Positions 1 through 8,738 of a stretch of DNA of 64,000 nucleotides are shown here, piece after piece. The DNA is from Exiguobacterium aurantiacum (GTDB taxonomy: Bacteria > Bacillota > Bacilli > Exiguobacteriales > Exiguobacteriaceae): assembly GCF_001766415.1 (NCBI RefSeq), contig NZ_MKXO01000001.1:1-64000 (forward strand). Direction: 5' to 3'. The position numbers and the translations under genes were made by a program. Each line of letters opens with the position of its first letter. Positions within the stretch are counted from its first letter, which is position 1. The notes under the pieces are model-generated. The model made no database searches and was not told where the DNA came from. It saw only the letters and a program-made list of their open reading frames with translations.

Positions 1-71
1 TCGTTTTCCTGGAGACGGACTTCTAAATCTAGGGGCAAAACCAACTGGTTCATGGTATACTCTTTGTACAT
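1..71 (-). CDS. IS1182-type transposase, N-terminal fragment (cut by window edge)
   Basis: On the minus strand an ATG at 71-69 opens a frame that reads MYKEYTMNQLVLPLDLEV and continues open off the left edge; 23 codons are visible. A strong GGAGGTG ribosome site lies at 77-83, five bases before the ATG. The start resembles, from memory, that of IS1182-family DDE transposases, which commonly begin with an MYK..MNQLTLPLDLEV-like stretch. The catalytic part lies outside the window, so whether the gene is intact cannot be judged. Recognition rests on about 18 residues. Confidence 0.7.
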   Translation of the reverse strand, partial: MYKEYTMNQLVLPLDLEVRLQEN

Positions 72-170
72 AGGGGCACCTCCAAAGTTATGGTTTGGTC
101 ACTTTAACTTTATCAAAGGTCGCCCCTATCTGTTTAGTCTGAAATGCGTGCACGAACCCATAAAAATGAG
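1..170. mobile_element. End of an IS1182-like insertion sequence
   Basis: The transposase start at 71 is preceded (72 to about 165) by an AT-rich stretch with no gene, typical of an IS upstream end. The exact outer end is not visible because the other terminal repeat lies off the window. The strong terminator at 173-217 begins immediately beyond, so the element appears to have inserted next to that hairpin. The end at about 170 is a guess. Confidence 0.45.
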
Positions 171-172
171 AA

Positions 173-217
173 GAGGCCACCGGGAGCGAACAAGTCGCTC
201 CCGGTGGCCTCTTTCTT
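173..217. terminator. Strong terminator after ytpI
   Basis: A 17-bp perfect stem (GAGGCCACCGGGAGCGA at 173-189 and its complement at 195-211) closes a 5-base loop. It is followed by TTTCTT on the plus strand and preceded by an A-rich stretch that serves the minus strand. It lies just beyond the stop of the minus-strand ytpI-like gene. Confidence 0.85.
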
Positions 218-254
218 ATAAATCTACTGGGTTATGTCCCAGCCTCTTTACATA

Positions 255-587
255 TTAAGATTGGTTGATTGGTTCTTCAGACGCCTTCGGGAAAATCTTG
301 CGATAGCGAATGATTCCGACGATTGCGTTGCCAAGCCCGAGGACGAGCATGACGATGCTGACGATCCAGCCGATGGTCGAATTGAGGCCGAGGCCGCCGA
401 GCATCTGGTTGATGGCGAACAGCGCCAAAAACAAGCTGAGCCAGATGAGCGCTTGCGTGTTGAACAACGCTTTCCGGTACGGCGTCTTCGTCAAGAAGGC
501 CCGACGTTTATAGACCAAATACGCACCGAGTGAGAACAAGATGAGTCCGATCATGATTAATTGACTCAAGTGAGAAACCCCTTTCAA
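255..587 (-). CDS. ytpI: YtpI-like small membrane protein
   Basis: 110-residue protein with three hydrophobic segments (about residues 7-24, 44-62 and 72-93) separated by basic turns, so probably a small integral membrane protein. The size, pattern and position divergent from nrnA match YtpI, a family of unknown function beside nrnA (ytqI) in Bacillus. The ribosome site is GAAAGGGGT just before the ATG at 587. The family name rests on synteny and topology. Confidence 0.75.
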   Translation of the reverse strand: MKGVSHLSQLIMIGLILFSLGAYLVYKRRAFLTKTPYRKALFNTQALIWLSLFLALFAINQMLGGLGLNSTIGWIVSIVMLVLGLGNAIVGIIRYRKIFPKASEEPINQS

Positions 588-645
588 ACGTATAATCTGT
601 TATCATCATACCATAGAATGGACATCAAGAAAGCGAGGAACGACC

Positions 646-1611
646 ATGGCACATTGGCCTGAAGCAACAACGATATTGAAGTTAATCGAGGCGGCGGACA
701 CGATTATGATCCATCGACACGTCCGTCCCGATCCGGATGCGCTCGGAAGTCAACTCGGCTTAAAGCGGATCATCGAGCGGGCCTACCCGGATAAACACGT
801 TTACGTCGTCGGCGGGATTGCCCGCGACCTCGAATTTTTAGGGAAGATGCAACACGTGGAGCCGGAGATGTATGACGAGGCGCTCGTCCTCGTGCTTGAT
901 ACAGCGAACCACGAACGAATCGATGGACCATACGCCTTGAAAGGGAAGACCGTCGTCAAGATCGACCACCATCCTGACGAAGACGAGTATGCGACACATC
1001 AGATCGTCGATACGACGGTCAGTTCGACGTCGGAGATTGTGGCCGAGCTCGCTCGGATATGGGGCTTGGCTATCGATGAGCAGTCGGCGTTCTTACTTTT
1101 CGCGGGCATCGTCGGTGATACGGGACGCTTCCAGTTCCGGAACGCGACGCCGCACACGTTTGAGATCGCTGCTGACTTGATCAGTTACGGCATCGACACG
1201 AACCGCTTGTACCGCCAAATGTATAAGACGAACTTGGCGACACTCCAACTGCAAGGTTACGTCCTGCAAAACGTTCAAGTGACAGAGGCGGGCGTCGGAT
1301 ATGTCAAAATCGACGCCGACGTGCTCCGGACGTTTCATGCGACGCCGGAAGCGGCATCGTTGCTCGTCAACAGCTTCTCTGGACTGGAGGGGTTGAAATG
1401 TTGGGTCATGTTCGTCGAGAACAAAGATGAGATTCGTGTCCGTATCCGCTCGAAAGGCCCGGTCATCAATGAAGTCGCCAAACGTTACCGTGGCGGCGGG
1501 CATCCGATGGCAGCCGGTGCGACAATTGACACGTGGGAAGAAATGGACGATGTGATTGCCGCACTAGAAGAAGTGGCCGCACCGTTCGAATTTGAAAATG
1601 AAGAGAGCTGA
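646..1611 (+). CDS. nrnA: Oligoribonuclease / pAp phosphatase NrnA (DHH family)
   Basis: 321 residues. NrnA degrades 2-5 nt RNA fragments and dephosphorylates 3'-phosphoadenosine 5'-phosphate in the cytosol. The DHH-type metal motifs are visible: HRHVRPDPDALGSQ (23-36), VLDTAN (83-88) and DHHP (107-110). The DHHA1 substrate motif GGGHPMAAG lies near residue 285. It sits beside ytpI and upstream of dnaE as in Bacillus. Its last five codons form the left half of a long palindrome (1595-1634). Confidence 0.93.
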   Translation: MAHWPEATTILKLIEAADTIMIHRHVRPDPDALGSQLGLKRIIERAYPDKHVYVVGGIARDLEFLGKMQHVEPEMYDEALVLVLDTANHERIDGPYALKGKTVVKIDHHPDEDEYATHQIVDTTVSSTSEIVAELARIWGLAIDEQSAFLLFAGIVGDTGRFQFRNATPHTFEIAADLISYGIDTNRLYRQMYKTNLATLQLQGYVLQNVQVTEAGVGYVKIDADVLRTFHATPEAASLLVNSFSGLEGLKCWVMFVENKDEIRVRIRSKGPVINEVAKRYRGGGHPMAAGATIDTWEEMDDVIAALEEVAAPFEFENEES

Positions 1612-1634
1612 CCGCGGTCAGCTCTCTTCATTTT
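1595..1634. terminator. Perfect 40-bp palindromic two-way terminator
   Basis: Bases 1595-1614 (AAAATGAAGAGAGCTGACCG) are followed directly by their exact reverse complement at 1615-1634. The A4 and T4 ends supply a short U-tract in each direction. The nrnA stop (1609-1611) and the stop of the convergent small gene (1628-1630) both lie inside, so one hairpin ends both transcripts and encodes both C-termini. Confidence 0.85.
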
Positions 1635-1819
1635 GTATCGTCGTCTTGTGGAATGAACCACGTGCCGCGATCGGTGACGTCTTCGACGACGTCTAGTTGG
1701 TACTCGGTAATGTATTTGCGCAGCCGTTCGATAATTTCAGGACTGTCGGCAAATACGGTCTGTCCGTTCTGTAAAAGTTCTAACTTGTCGCGCGCGATTT
1801 TACCCCGATTAATAATCAT
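1628..1819 (-). CDS. Small conserved-looking protein of unknown function
   Basis: 63 residues, not recognised. No membrane segment or signal peptide; mixed charged residues with an acidic C-terminus (PQDDDTK) suggest a small soluble protein. It is supported as real by a strong ribosome site (AAAGGGGG) about 8 bases before the ATG at 1819 and by a shared terminator with nrnA. In sporulating Bacillus, ytrH/ytrI occupy this place; this protein does not look like either. Confidence 0.65.
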   Translation of the reverse strand: MIINRGKIARDKLELLQNGQTVFADSPEIIERLRKYITEYQLDVVEDVTDRGTWFIPQDDDTK

Positions 1820-1852
1820 ACGCTTTTACCCCCTTTTATCATTCGTTTTGTC

Positions 1853-1858
1853 TATAAT
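1853..1858 (+). promoter_or_regulatory. -10 box for dnaE
   Basis: A perfect TATAAT lies 62 bases upstream of the chosen dnaE start. No convincing -35 hexamer is visible at 16-18 bp spacing. Confidence 0.45.
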
Positions 1859-1920
1859 TATTGTATCAGAGAAGCATCGAGATGAGTTTGACAATTAAAA
1901 AAAAAGAGAGGGGGGCGCTT

Positions 1921-4900
1921 GTGCTCCATTTAAATGTAAGATCAGCGTTTAGCTTGATGCATAGCACGATTCGCTTAGAGCAATATGTCGCCTCGATGGC
2001 GGAGCGGGGGAGTAAGTCGGTCGCGGTCGCAGATGACGCGTTTTATGGCGTTCCTCAATTTGTGAGACTATGCGAACGCTATGCGGTCAAGCCGGTCATC
2101 GGTCTACGGACGAGCCTACATGTCGATGGGCTCGAGTTGGCCGTGCTCGTGTATGCGATGACCGACCTAGATATTCCAAAGCTGTATCGCATCGTCGAGG
2201 CAGGCGGATTGACCGAACCGACGGATTTATCGGTCGTCATCTTACCTGAGAATTGGAAAACGAGTGACCCGGTCCACCGACGTCGTTTGTTTAACCGTAT
2301 ACTCGGCTTTGTGGCAGAAGAACGGTTATGGCTCGGGTTGCCTGCTCCGCAGACGACCGAACAGACGCTCATCGTCAAACAGCTTCGGGGGATGCGCGAA
2401 GAACTCGGTGTTCGTTTAGTGCCGACGCCAGAGACATGCTATATGCGACCAGAAGATTTTGAAGCGTATCGTGCCATCGTCGCAATCGGGGAAGGCGAGG
2501 TCATCTCCCAAGAGGACGTTCATCAAAAAGGCAAGTATGTGCGGCTGCCGAGCGAGATGAACGACTGGTTCGAACCCATGGAGCTCGAGGAACTCGCGCG
2601 ATTCGAACAACTTGCGTCGGTAACGCATATTCCGGCCGCGACTGCCGCGATCCCGGAACTGCCTGATGCCGTCGAACGACTCAAACGTCTCGTCGCGGAG
2701 CGATTGAAAGCACTCGATTTGCTCACCGACACGTATATCAATCGGGCCCGGTACGAGCTTGACGTCATCGCCGGTACGGGGTTCGCCTCATACTTTTTGA
2801 TTGTCGAGGACATCGTTCGCTTCGCCAGGGAGCAGGGCATCGAAGTCGGTCCAGGGCGTGGTTCGGCGGCCGGGTCGCTCGTCAGTTTCGCGCTTCATAT
2901 TACAGAAGTCGATCCTGTTCGCTTCGATTTGCTGTTTGAACGTTTCTTGAACCCGGAACGGATCAGTATGCCAGACATTGATTTAGACTTCGAAGACGAA
3001 CGGAGAGACGAGGTCGTCCAGTACGTGCTTGACAAGTATGGACTGCATCACGCCGCTCAAATCGGTACGTTAGCGACGTTCGGAGCGAAGGCGGCGCTGC
3101 GTGACGTGGCCCGCGCTCTCGGGATGACGCTTGAAGAAGGCCAGGCTGCCAGTAAACAAGTCAAGGACGACGGGATCGCGGGCATTACGAACAATCCGAC
3201 TAAAATGAAGTGGTTTGCCGGAAGTCAAAAACGGTCGCACCTGTTGACGATCGCTTCTCAATTGGAAGGGTTGCCGAGACAAGCATCGATCCATGCGGCC
3301 GGGATCGTCTTGAGCCGAGATCCGCTTGACACGGTAACGCCGCTACAACCGACGGACGGGGGCCAAGTGACACAATATAATATGAAGGATCTCGAGGCGC
3401 TCGGACTGCTGAAAATCGATTTGCTCGGTCTCCGGAACTTGACACGATTGCGCGAGATGGAGATGTTGATTCGTGACACCGATTCACTATTCTCGCTGAA
3501 ATCGATCCCGCTCGATGACAATCGGACGTTACGTGTTCTCGCACGAGGCGATACAGACGGCGTCTTTCAGTTTGAGTCGGACGGGATGAAGCAGGCGCTG
3601 CGGCAAGTGAAACCGACCGAGTTTGAAGATATCGTCGTTACGATGTCGCTTTATCGCCCTGGACCGATGCAGTTCATCGAGACGTATGCCAAACGCAAGC
3701 ACGGGATGCCGTACAAGCCGGTCCATCCGATCGTTGGCGAAGTGATGGAGACGACTAAAGGCGTGCTCGTCTACCAAGAACAAGTCATGAAGTTATTGCG
3801 CGAACTCGCCGGATATTCATACGCCGAGGCCGATTTGATTCGTCGAGCCATCGCTAAAAAGGATATGGCCGCCATCGAGGTCGAGAAAACCCGTTTTTTG
3901 GAGAAGACGGCGGAGTACGACACGGATTCGATGCGACAAGTGTTCTCATGGATTGAAAAATTCGCGGGCTACGGGTTCAACCGGTCGCACGCCGTCGCCT
4001 ATAGTTTGATCAGTTATCGATTGGCGTATGTGAAAGCACACTTTGAACGCATTTTTTATCTCGTGACGTACGATAAGACGAATCAACTCGTGCGTATGCT
4101 AAGGAAAGGGAAAATCCCCGTCTATCCTCCTGACGTCTTGCACGGGAAAGCGGGAGCGTCTCTAGAAGGTCCGGGAGTCCGTCTCGGCCTCAAGGCGATT
4201 CAAGGATTGACGAAGCGGGACGTGGAACGATTGATTGAGCATCACGATCAGTTCACCGATGTGAAACGACTCGTGGAACTGATGGACTGGGGAACGAAAG
4301 ATCAGTTGAAATTGCGCCGTCTGCTCGGTTCCGGGGCGTTAGACCGCATGTACCACGGGGAGCGGAGCCGGGCTTTCCGGGCCGTGGAACGCTTGCGGGA
4401 AGAGGCGGGGACACATCTGCTCCCGGATGAACTGTCGGCCCTCGGTTTGAAACGGACCGAGACGCCGGAACCGAATTGGTCGGAAGAAGAACGCGAGGCG
4501 CTCGGGACGTGGATCGTCCACTCACCTTTGACGACGGTGGCACCGCTTCAAGTGGACACGGCCACGATCGAGGAAGTGTTGCGCGGCGACAGAGGGTTCA
4601 TCGTCGTCTACGTCGATGCGATCCGGACGTTCAAGACGAAGAAAAACGAGGAGATGGGTGTCGCCATGGTCGATGACGGGGTCTCGCAAGATGAGGTCGT
4701 CATCTTCCCACGCGTGTTCGCAAACTACGCACGCTCGCTCTATGTCGGGAACGTCCTGTTGCTCGAGGTTCATCCAAACGAGCGGGACGGGCGGATTCAA
4801 CTCGTCGTGGAGCGGGTGCGGCCGTTAAATGGTCAAGCGTTGTTCGTCCGGCTTCGCCGTGAATCGTTCGCCGAGCTCGAAGAACTCCTTCATACGGCAA

Positions 4901-5088
4901 GTGGGGACGTCCCGGTGATTTGTCGCTTCTCCGACTCAAAAGAGGTGAAGCAATTGGCGTCTGCTTACTCGGTCAATCCAACGGAATCCTTCATGACCGC
5001 TTTGAAGAGCCGGTTCGGGGAAGCGGACGTCGTCTTGAAGCGGGTCGATTCAAAAACGTCCGGCGCGGGAACTAGTACCAAGTCATAA
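1921..5088 (+). CDS. dnaE: DNA polymerase III alpha subunit DnaE
   Basis: The GTG at 1921 is chosen because GAGAGGGGGG lies just upstream and the protein then begins LHLNVRSAFSLM as DnaE proteins do; an upstream TTG in frame at 1861 has no such site. Length is 1055 residues. It is the error-prone C-family replicase that extends RNA primers in Bacillota before PolC takes over. Visible: an N-terminal PHP domain with altered metal ligands, the polymerase motif PDIDLDFED with catalytic Asp residues, GPGRGSAAGSLV, the finger/helix region (GYGFNRSHA), and a C-terminal OB domain. It is transcribed alone, followed closely by the FadR-type regulator. Confidence 0.95.
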   Translation: MLHLNVRSAFSLMHSTIRLEQYVASMAERGSKSVAVADDAFYGVPQFVRLCERYAVKPVIGLRTSLHVDGLELAVLVYAMTDLDIPKLYRIVEAGGLTEPTDLSVVILPENWKTSDPVHRRRLFNRILGFVAEERLWLGLPAPQTTEQTLIVKQLRGMREELGVRLVPTPETCYMRPEDFEAYRAIVAIGEGEVISQEDVHQKGKYVRLPSEMNDWFEPMELEELARFEQLASVTHIPAATAAIPELPDAVERLKRLVAERLKALDLLTDTYINRARYELDVIAGTGFASYFLIVEDIVRFAREQGIEVGPGRGSAAGSLVSFALHITEVDPVRFDLLFERFLNPERISMPDIDLDFEDERRDEVVQYVLDKYGLHHAAQIGTLATFGAKAALRDVARALGMTLEEGQAASKQVKDDGIAGITNNPTKMKWFAGSQKRSHLLTIASQLEGLPRQASIHAAGIVLSRDPLDTVTPLQPTDGGQVTQYNMKDLEALGLLKIDLLGLRNLTRLREMEMLIRDTDSLFSLKSIPLDDNRTLRVLARGDTDGVFQFESDGMKQALRQVKPTEFEDIVVTMSLYRPGPMQFIETYAKRKHGMPYKPVHPIVGEVMETTKGVLVYQEQVMKLLRELAGYSYAEADLIRRAIAKKDMAAIEVEKTRFLEKTAEYDTDSMRQVFSWIEKFAGYGFNRSHAVAYSLISYRLAYVKAHFERIFYLVTYDKTNQLVRMLRKGKIPVYPPDVLHGKAGASLEGPGVRLGLKAIQGLTKRDVERLIEHHDQFTDVKRLVELMDWGTKDQLKLRRLLGSGALDRMYHGERSRAFRAVERLREEAGTHLLPDELSALGLKRTETPEPNWSEEEREALGTWIVHSPLTTVAPLQVDTATIEEVLRGDRGFIVVYVDAIRTFKTKKNEEMGVAMVDDGVSQDEVVIFPRVFANYARSLYVGNVLLLEVHPNERDGRIQLVVERVRPLNGQALFVRLRRESFAELEELLHTASGDVPVICRFSDSKEVKQLASAYSVNPTESFMTALKSRFGEADVVLKRVDSKTSGAGTSTKS

Positions 5089-5095
5089 AAAGTGG

Positions 5096-5101
5096 TATAA
5101 T
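5096..5101 (+). promoter_or_regulatory. -10 box of the FadR-type regulator promoter
   Basis: A perfect TATAAT lies right after the dnaE stop. The -35 region is poor, as expected for a promoter relying on the -10. The operator at 5111-5121 covers the likely transcription start. Confidence 0.55.
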
Positions 5102-5110
5102 CTGTTTGAT

Positions 5111-5121
5111 TGGTCTGACCA
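5111..5121. promoter_or_regulatory. FadR-type operator
   Basis: TGGTCTGACCA is a perfect palindrome around its central base. It fits the TNGTNNNACNA consensus of FadR-subfamily GntR regulators. It sits 10 bases beyond the -10 box of the promoter for the regulator gene at 5163, so autorepression, which would include the downstream accDA, is the simplest reading. Confidence 0.6.
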
Positions 5122-5162
5122 CTTTAAAGAGAATGCCATCCGAAAAGGAGTTGAACGGTCAG

Positions 5163-5717
5163 ATGCATGGAAAATACGCATCCTCATTTCACGAAAACAT
5201 TTCTAAAATTAGATCGTTGATCGTTCAGGCATCGCTCGCGCCGGGCGACCGTCTTCCATCCGAACGTGAACTGGCCGAGACGCTTTCAATCAGCCGCGCT
5301 TCGGTCCGAGAGGCGCTTCGGGCCCTCAGCTTTCTTGGGATCGTGGAGACGCGTCACGGGGGCGGGACGTTTTTGTGCGAGCAAGATCGGCACCGCTACA
5401 TCGAGATCTTGTCTGAGTTTATCGTCACGAAACAGACGAAAGCGTCCGACATCGTCGACATGTTGCGGTTGCTTGAGCGCCTTGCGTTTTCTGAAGTCGA
5501 GCCGACACCGGAGCGGGTCAAGCTGCTCGAAGCGAACTTAGCGAATGATCGCGAGTTCCGTCAACAGCTGATTCTAGGCCTAGACAACGAGCTCTTCATT
5601 CGAATTTGGAGTGAAGTGAACCGATTTTATGACGGGACGGACGCAGGTGAACTGTATACGATCGAAGAACGAACACAATTATTGGAGATGTGGCGCAAGG
5701 TGAGGATGCCGGAATGA
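5163..5717 (+). CDS. FadR-family (GntR) transcriptional regulator
   Basis: 184 residues from the ATG at 5163, preceded by AAAAGGAG. Alternative in-frame starts exist upstream at 5106 (TTG) and 5133 (ATG). The N-terminal GntR winged helix is clear: ISKIRSLIVQASLAPGDRLPSERELAE with the recognition region SISRASVREALRAL and the wing ETRHGGGTFL. The C-terminal helical effector domain is short and lacks an obvious His-rich metal site. It lies directly upstream of accDA, with accD starting 14 bases after its stop. Control of fatty-acid synthesis or an acid-responsive pathway is inferred from that position. Confidence 0.8.
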   Translation: MHGKYASSFHENISKIRSLIVQASLAPGDRLPSERELAETLSISRASVREALRALSFLGIVETRHGGGTFLCEQDRHRYIEILSEFIVTKQTKASDIVDMLRLLERLAFSEVEPTPERVKLLEANLANDREFRQQLILGLDNELFIRIWSEVNRFYDGTDAGELYTIEERTQLLEMWRKVRMPE

Positions 5718-5731
5718 ACGAGGGGGAAGCG

Positions 5732-6586
5732 ATGACTGCTTTTTTCAAGAAACCAAAACGATACATGCCGTTGCGTCAACGAGAACCGAAAATTGACGCA
5801 CCACAAGGATTGATGACAAAATGTCCATCCTGTAAATATATGCATTACACGAAACAATTGAACGAACACCATAAAGTGTGCGATTGTGGCTACCATTTCC
5901 CGCTCAGTGCAGATGAGCGGATTCGATTGCTCACTGATGAGAACTCATTCGTGAAATTTGCTGGACCGCGCGTGAAAGAAAATCCGCTCGGTTTTCCAGA
6001 TTATGAAGAAAAATTAAAAAAAGACAGGGAACGAACTGGGATTGAAGAGGCGATTGTCTGCGGCCGGGGGATGATCTCTGGCCGTCACGCCGTCATCTGT
6101 GTCATGGACGCGCGCTTCCGGATGGGGTCAATGGGAGCTTACGTCGGGGAAGCGATCGCTTCAGCCGTCCGGACTGCGACTGCGGAACGATTACCTGTCG
6201 TGTTGTTCACCGCTTCAGGCGGTGCGCGCATGCAAGAAGGGATGGTCAGCCTCATGCAGATGGCGAATACGTCCATCGCGCTCAAGCAACATGACGAGGC
6301 CGGATTGCTGTATATCGCCTACTTGACCCATCCGACGACAGGTGGCGTCTCGGCTAGTTTTGCCATGCTCGGTGACTTGAACGTCGCCGAACCGGGTGCG
6401 TTGATCGGCTTCGCCGGACGGCGGATCATTGAACAGACGATTCGTGAAAAATTACCAGACAACTTCCAAACTGCTGAGTTCTTGCTAGAGGCTGGTCAAC
6501 TCGATGCCGTCGTTCATCGTGAACAGATGCGTTCGTTCTTAAAGAACATCATCGATTTACATGACGGGGGGGCACATCATGTTTGA
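5732..6586 (+). CDS. accD: Acetyl-CoA carboxylase carboxyltransferase beta subunit
   Basis: 284 residues from the ATG at 5732 (site GAGGGGGAAG). With AccA it moves the carboxyl group from biotin carrier protein to acetyl-CoA, giving malonyl-CoA. The N-terminal four-Cys zinc finger (CPSC...CDCG, about residues 33-54) and the crotonase-like core ([30 protein letters not shown]) are present. Its final 8 bases overlap the accA start, so the two subunits are probably coupled in translation. accB and accC are not in the window. Confidence 0.96.
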   Translation: MTAFFKKPKRYMPLRQREPKIDAPQGLMTKCPSCKYMHYTKQLNEHHKVCDCGYHFPLSADERIRLLTDENSFVKFAGPRVKENPLGFPDYEEKLKKDRERTGIEEAIVCGRGMISGRHAVICVMDARFRMGSMGAYVGEAIASAVRTATAERLPVVLFTASGGARMQEGMVSLMQMANTSIALKQHDEAGLLYIAYLTHPTTGGVSASFAMLGDLNVAEPGALIGFAGRRIIEQTIREKLPDNFQTAEFLLEAGQLDAVVHREQMRSFLKNIIDLHDGGAHHV

Positions 6587-7514
6587 CTCAACGAAAGAAT
6601 TGAACGAACAACTCATGAAGTTGCGCGAGATGGCGGAAACGAAAGGGATCGACCTATCCCGGGAGATCCGCCATCTCGAGACGAAGCTCCACCGATTAGA
6701 AAAAGACAATTATGGGAATATGAAACCGTGGGATCGCGTGCAATTGGCACGGAACCCGAAACGGCCGACGACGCTCGACTATATCGATCAGCTGTTCCCA
6801 GATTTTATTGAACTGCATGGCGACCGACATGGATATGATGATGCGGCGATCGTCGCGGGGATTGCCACGCTCGACGGTGTCCCGGTGACAATCATCGGCC
6901 ATCAACGCGGCCGCAATACGAAAGAGAACATGTTGCGAAACTTTGGCATGCCTCATCCGGAAGGGTATCGCAAAGCGTTACGGTTCATGAAGCAGGCCGA
7001 GAAGTTCAACCGGCCGGTCATCACGTTCATTGACACGAAAGGTGCTTACCCGGGTAAGGCGGCCGAAGAACGCGGACAAAGCGAGGCAATCGCACGCAAC
7101 TTGTTTGAGATGGCGACGTTGAAAGTCCCGATCGTTTCTGTCGTCATCGGCGAGGGCGGTTCTGGAGGAGCGCTCGGCATCGGTGTCTGCGACCGGCTGC
7201 TCATGCTCGAGAACAGCACGTACTCGGTCATCTCGCCAGAAGGTGCGGCAGCACTGCTTTGGAAAGACGCGAAGCTGGCGGAACGGGCCGCTGAAACGAT
7301 GAAGATTACAGCACAAGATTTGCTCGATTTAGGGATTGTCGATGAGATTGTGACGGAAGTGTTTGGCGGAGCCCACATCGATGTGTCACTACAGTCTTCG
7401 CTCTTGAAGCCTGTATTAACACAGCATGTCAGTGAGTTGGTGAAACGCTCGCGCGATGAGTTGCTGCAAGGGCGCGCTGCCAAATATCATCAAATTGGCA
7501 CATTTGGCTCGTGA
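6579..7514 (+). CDS. accA: Acetyl-CoA carboxylase carboxyltransferase alpha subunit
   Basis: 311 residues. The ATG at 6579 has a GGGGGG site six bases upstream and overlaps the accD stop. The protein begins with a helical coiled segment ([17 protein letters not shown]), followed by the carboxyltransferase core ([52 protein letters not shown]). It partners AccD in the same transcript. Its stop codon overlaps a cre-like site (7512-7525) that belongs to the next unit. Confidence 0.96.
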   Translation: MFDSTKELNEQLMKLREMAETKGIDLSREIRHLETKLHRLEKDNYGNMKPWDRVQLARNPKRPTTLDYIDQLFPDFIELHGDRHGYDDAAIVAGIATLDGVPVTIIGHQRGRNTKENMLRNFGMPHPEGYRKALRFMKQAEKFNRPVITFIDTKGAYPGKAAEERGQSEAIARNLFEMATLKVPIVSVVIGEGGSGGALGIGVCDRLLMLENSTYSVISPEGAAALLWKDAKLAERAAETMKITAQDLLDLGIVDEIVTEVFGGAHIDVSLQSSLLKPVLTQHVSELVKRSRDELLQGRAAKYHQIGTFGS

Positions 7515-7525
7515 AAACGGTAACA
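7512..7525. promoter_or_regulatory. cre-like CcpA site upstream of pfkA-pyk
   Basis: TGAAAACGGTAACA fits the loose cre consensus TGNAANCGNWWNCA. It lies at the accA stop, about 160 bases before the pfkA start and well upstream of the probable promoter (a weak TTGTAA at 7606 and TATTTT about 18 bases on). That position would suit activation more than repression. CcpA itself is not in the window. Confidence 0.45.
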
Positions 7526-7662
7526 ACCGCTTGAGGTTCACGTTAAACCACTCACGAAATGACTGCTTCCGACGGTACCCCATGCATTTTTTTCACATAC
7601 TTGTGTTGTAAAACAAAGGTCAGACATGGTATTTTTATTTCAGATTTCGTTAAAACACATAA

Positions 7663-8643
<981 letters not shown>

Positions 8644-8660
8644 CGAGTGACAGTGAACTC

Positions 8661-8702
8661 CACAGAGACGGGATCAGGTCAATCGACCCCCCGTTTTCTG
8701 TG
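8661..8702 (+). terminator. Imperfect hairpin between pfkA and pyk
   Basis: CACAGA plus ACGGG (8661-8672) can pair with CCCGT plus TCTGTG (8690-8702) around a 17-base loop. A T4 run is inside the arm and no long U-tract follows, so this may be a weak attenuator or a processing site rather than a true terminator. Confidence 0.3.
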
Positions 8703-8738
8703 TGTAAATGTAATACATCCCCTAGGAGGTTTTTATTT

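Noticed and set aside
1921-2100. Loss of PHP metal ligands in DnaE as an anomaly
   Set aside because: Gram-positive DnaE proteins normally have a degenerate PHP domain (B. subtilis begins HLQVHSGYSLL), so this is ordinary.
4253-4676. Long frames inside dnaE and other genes on both strands
   Set aside because: They are shadows produced by GC-rich codon use, lack ribosome sites and show low-complexity Arg/Ser-rich translations.
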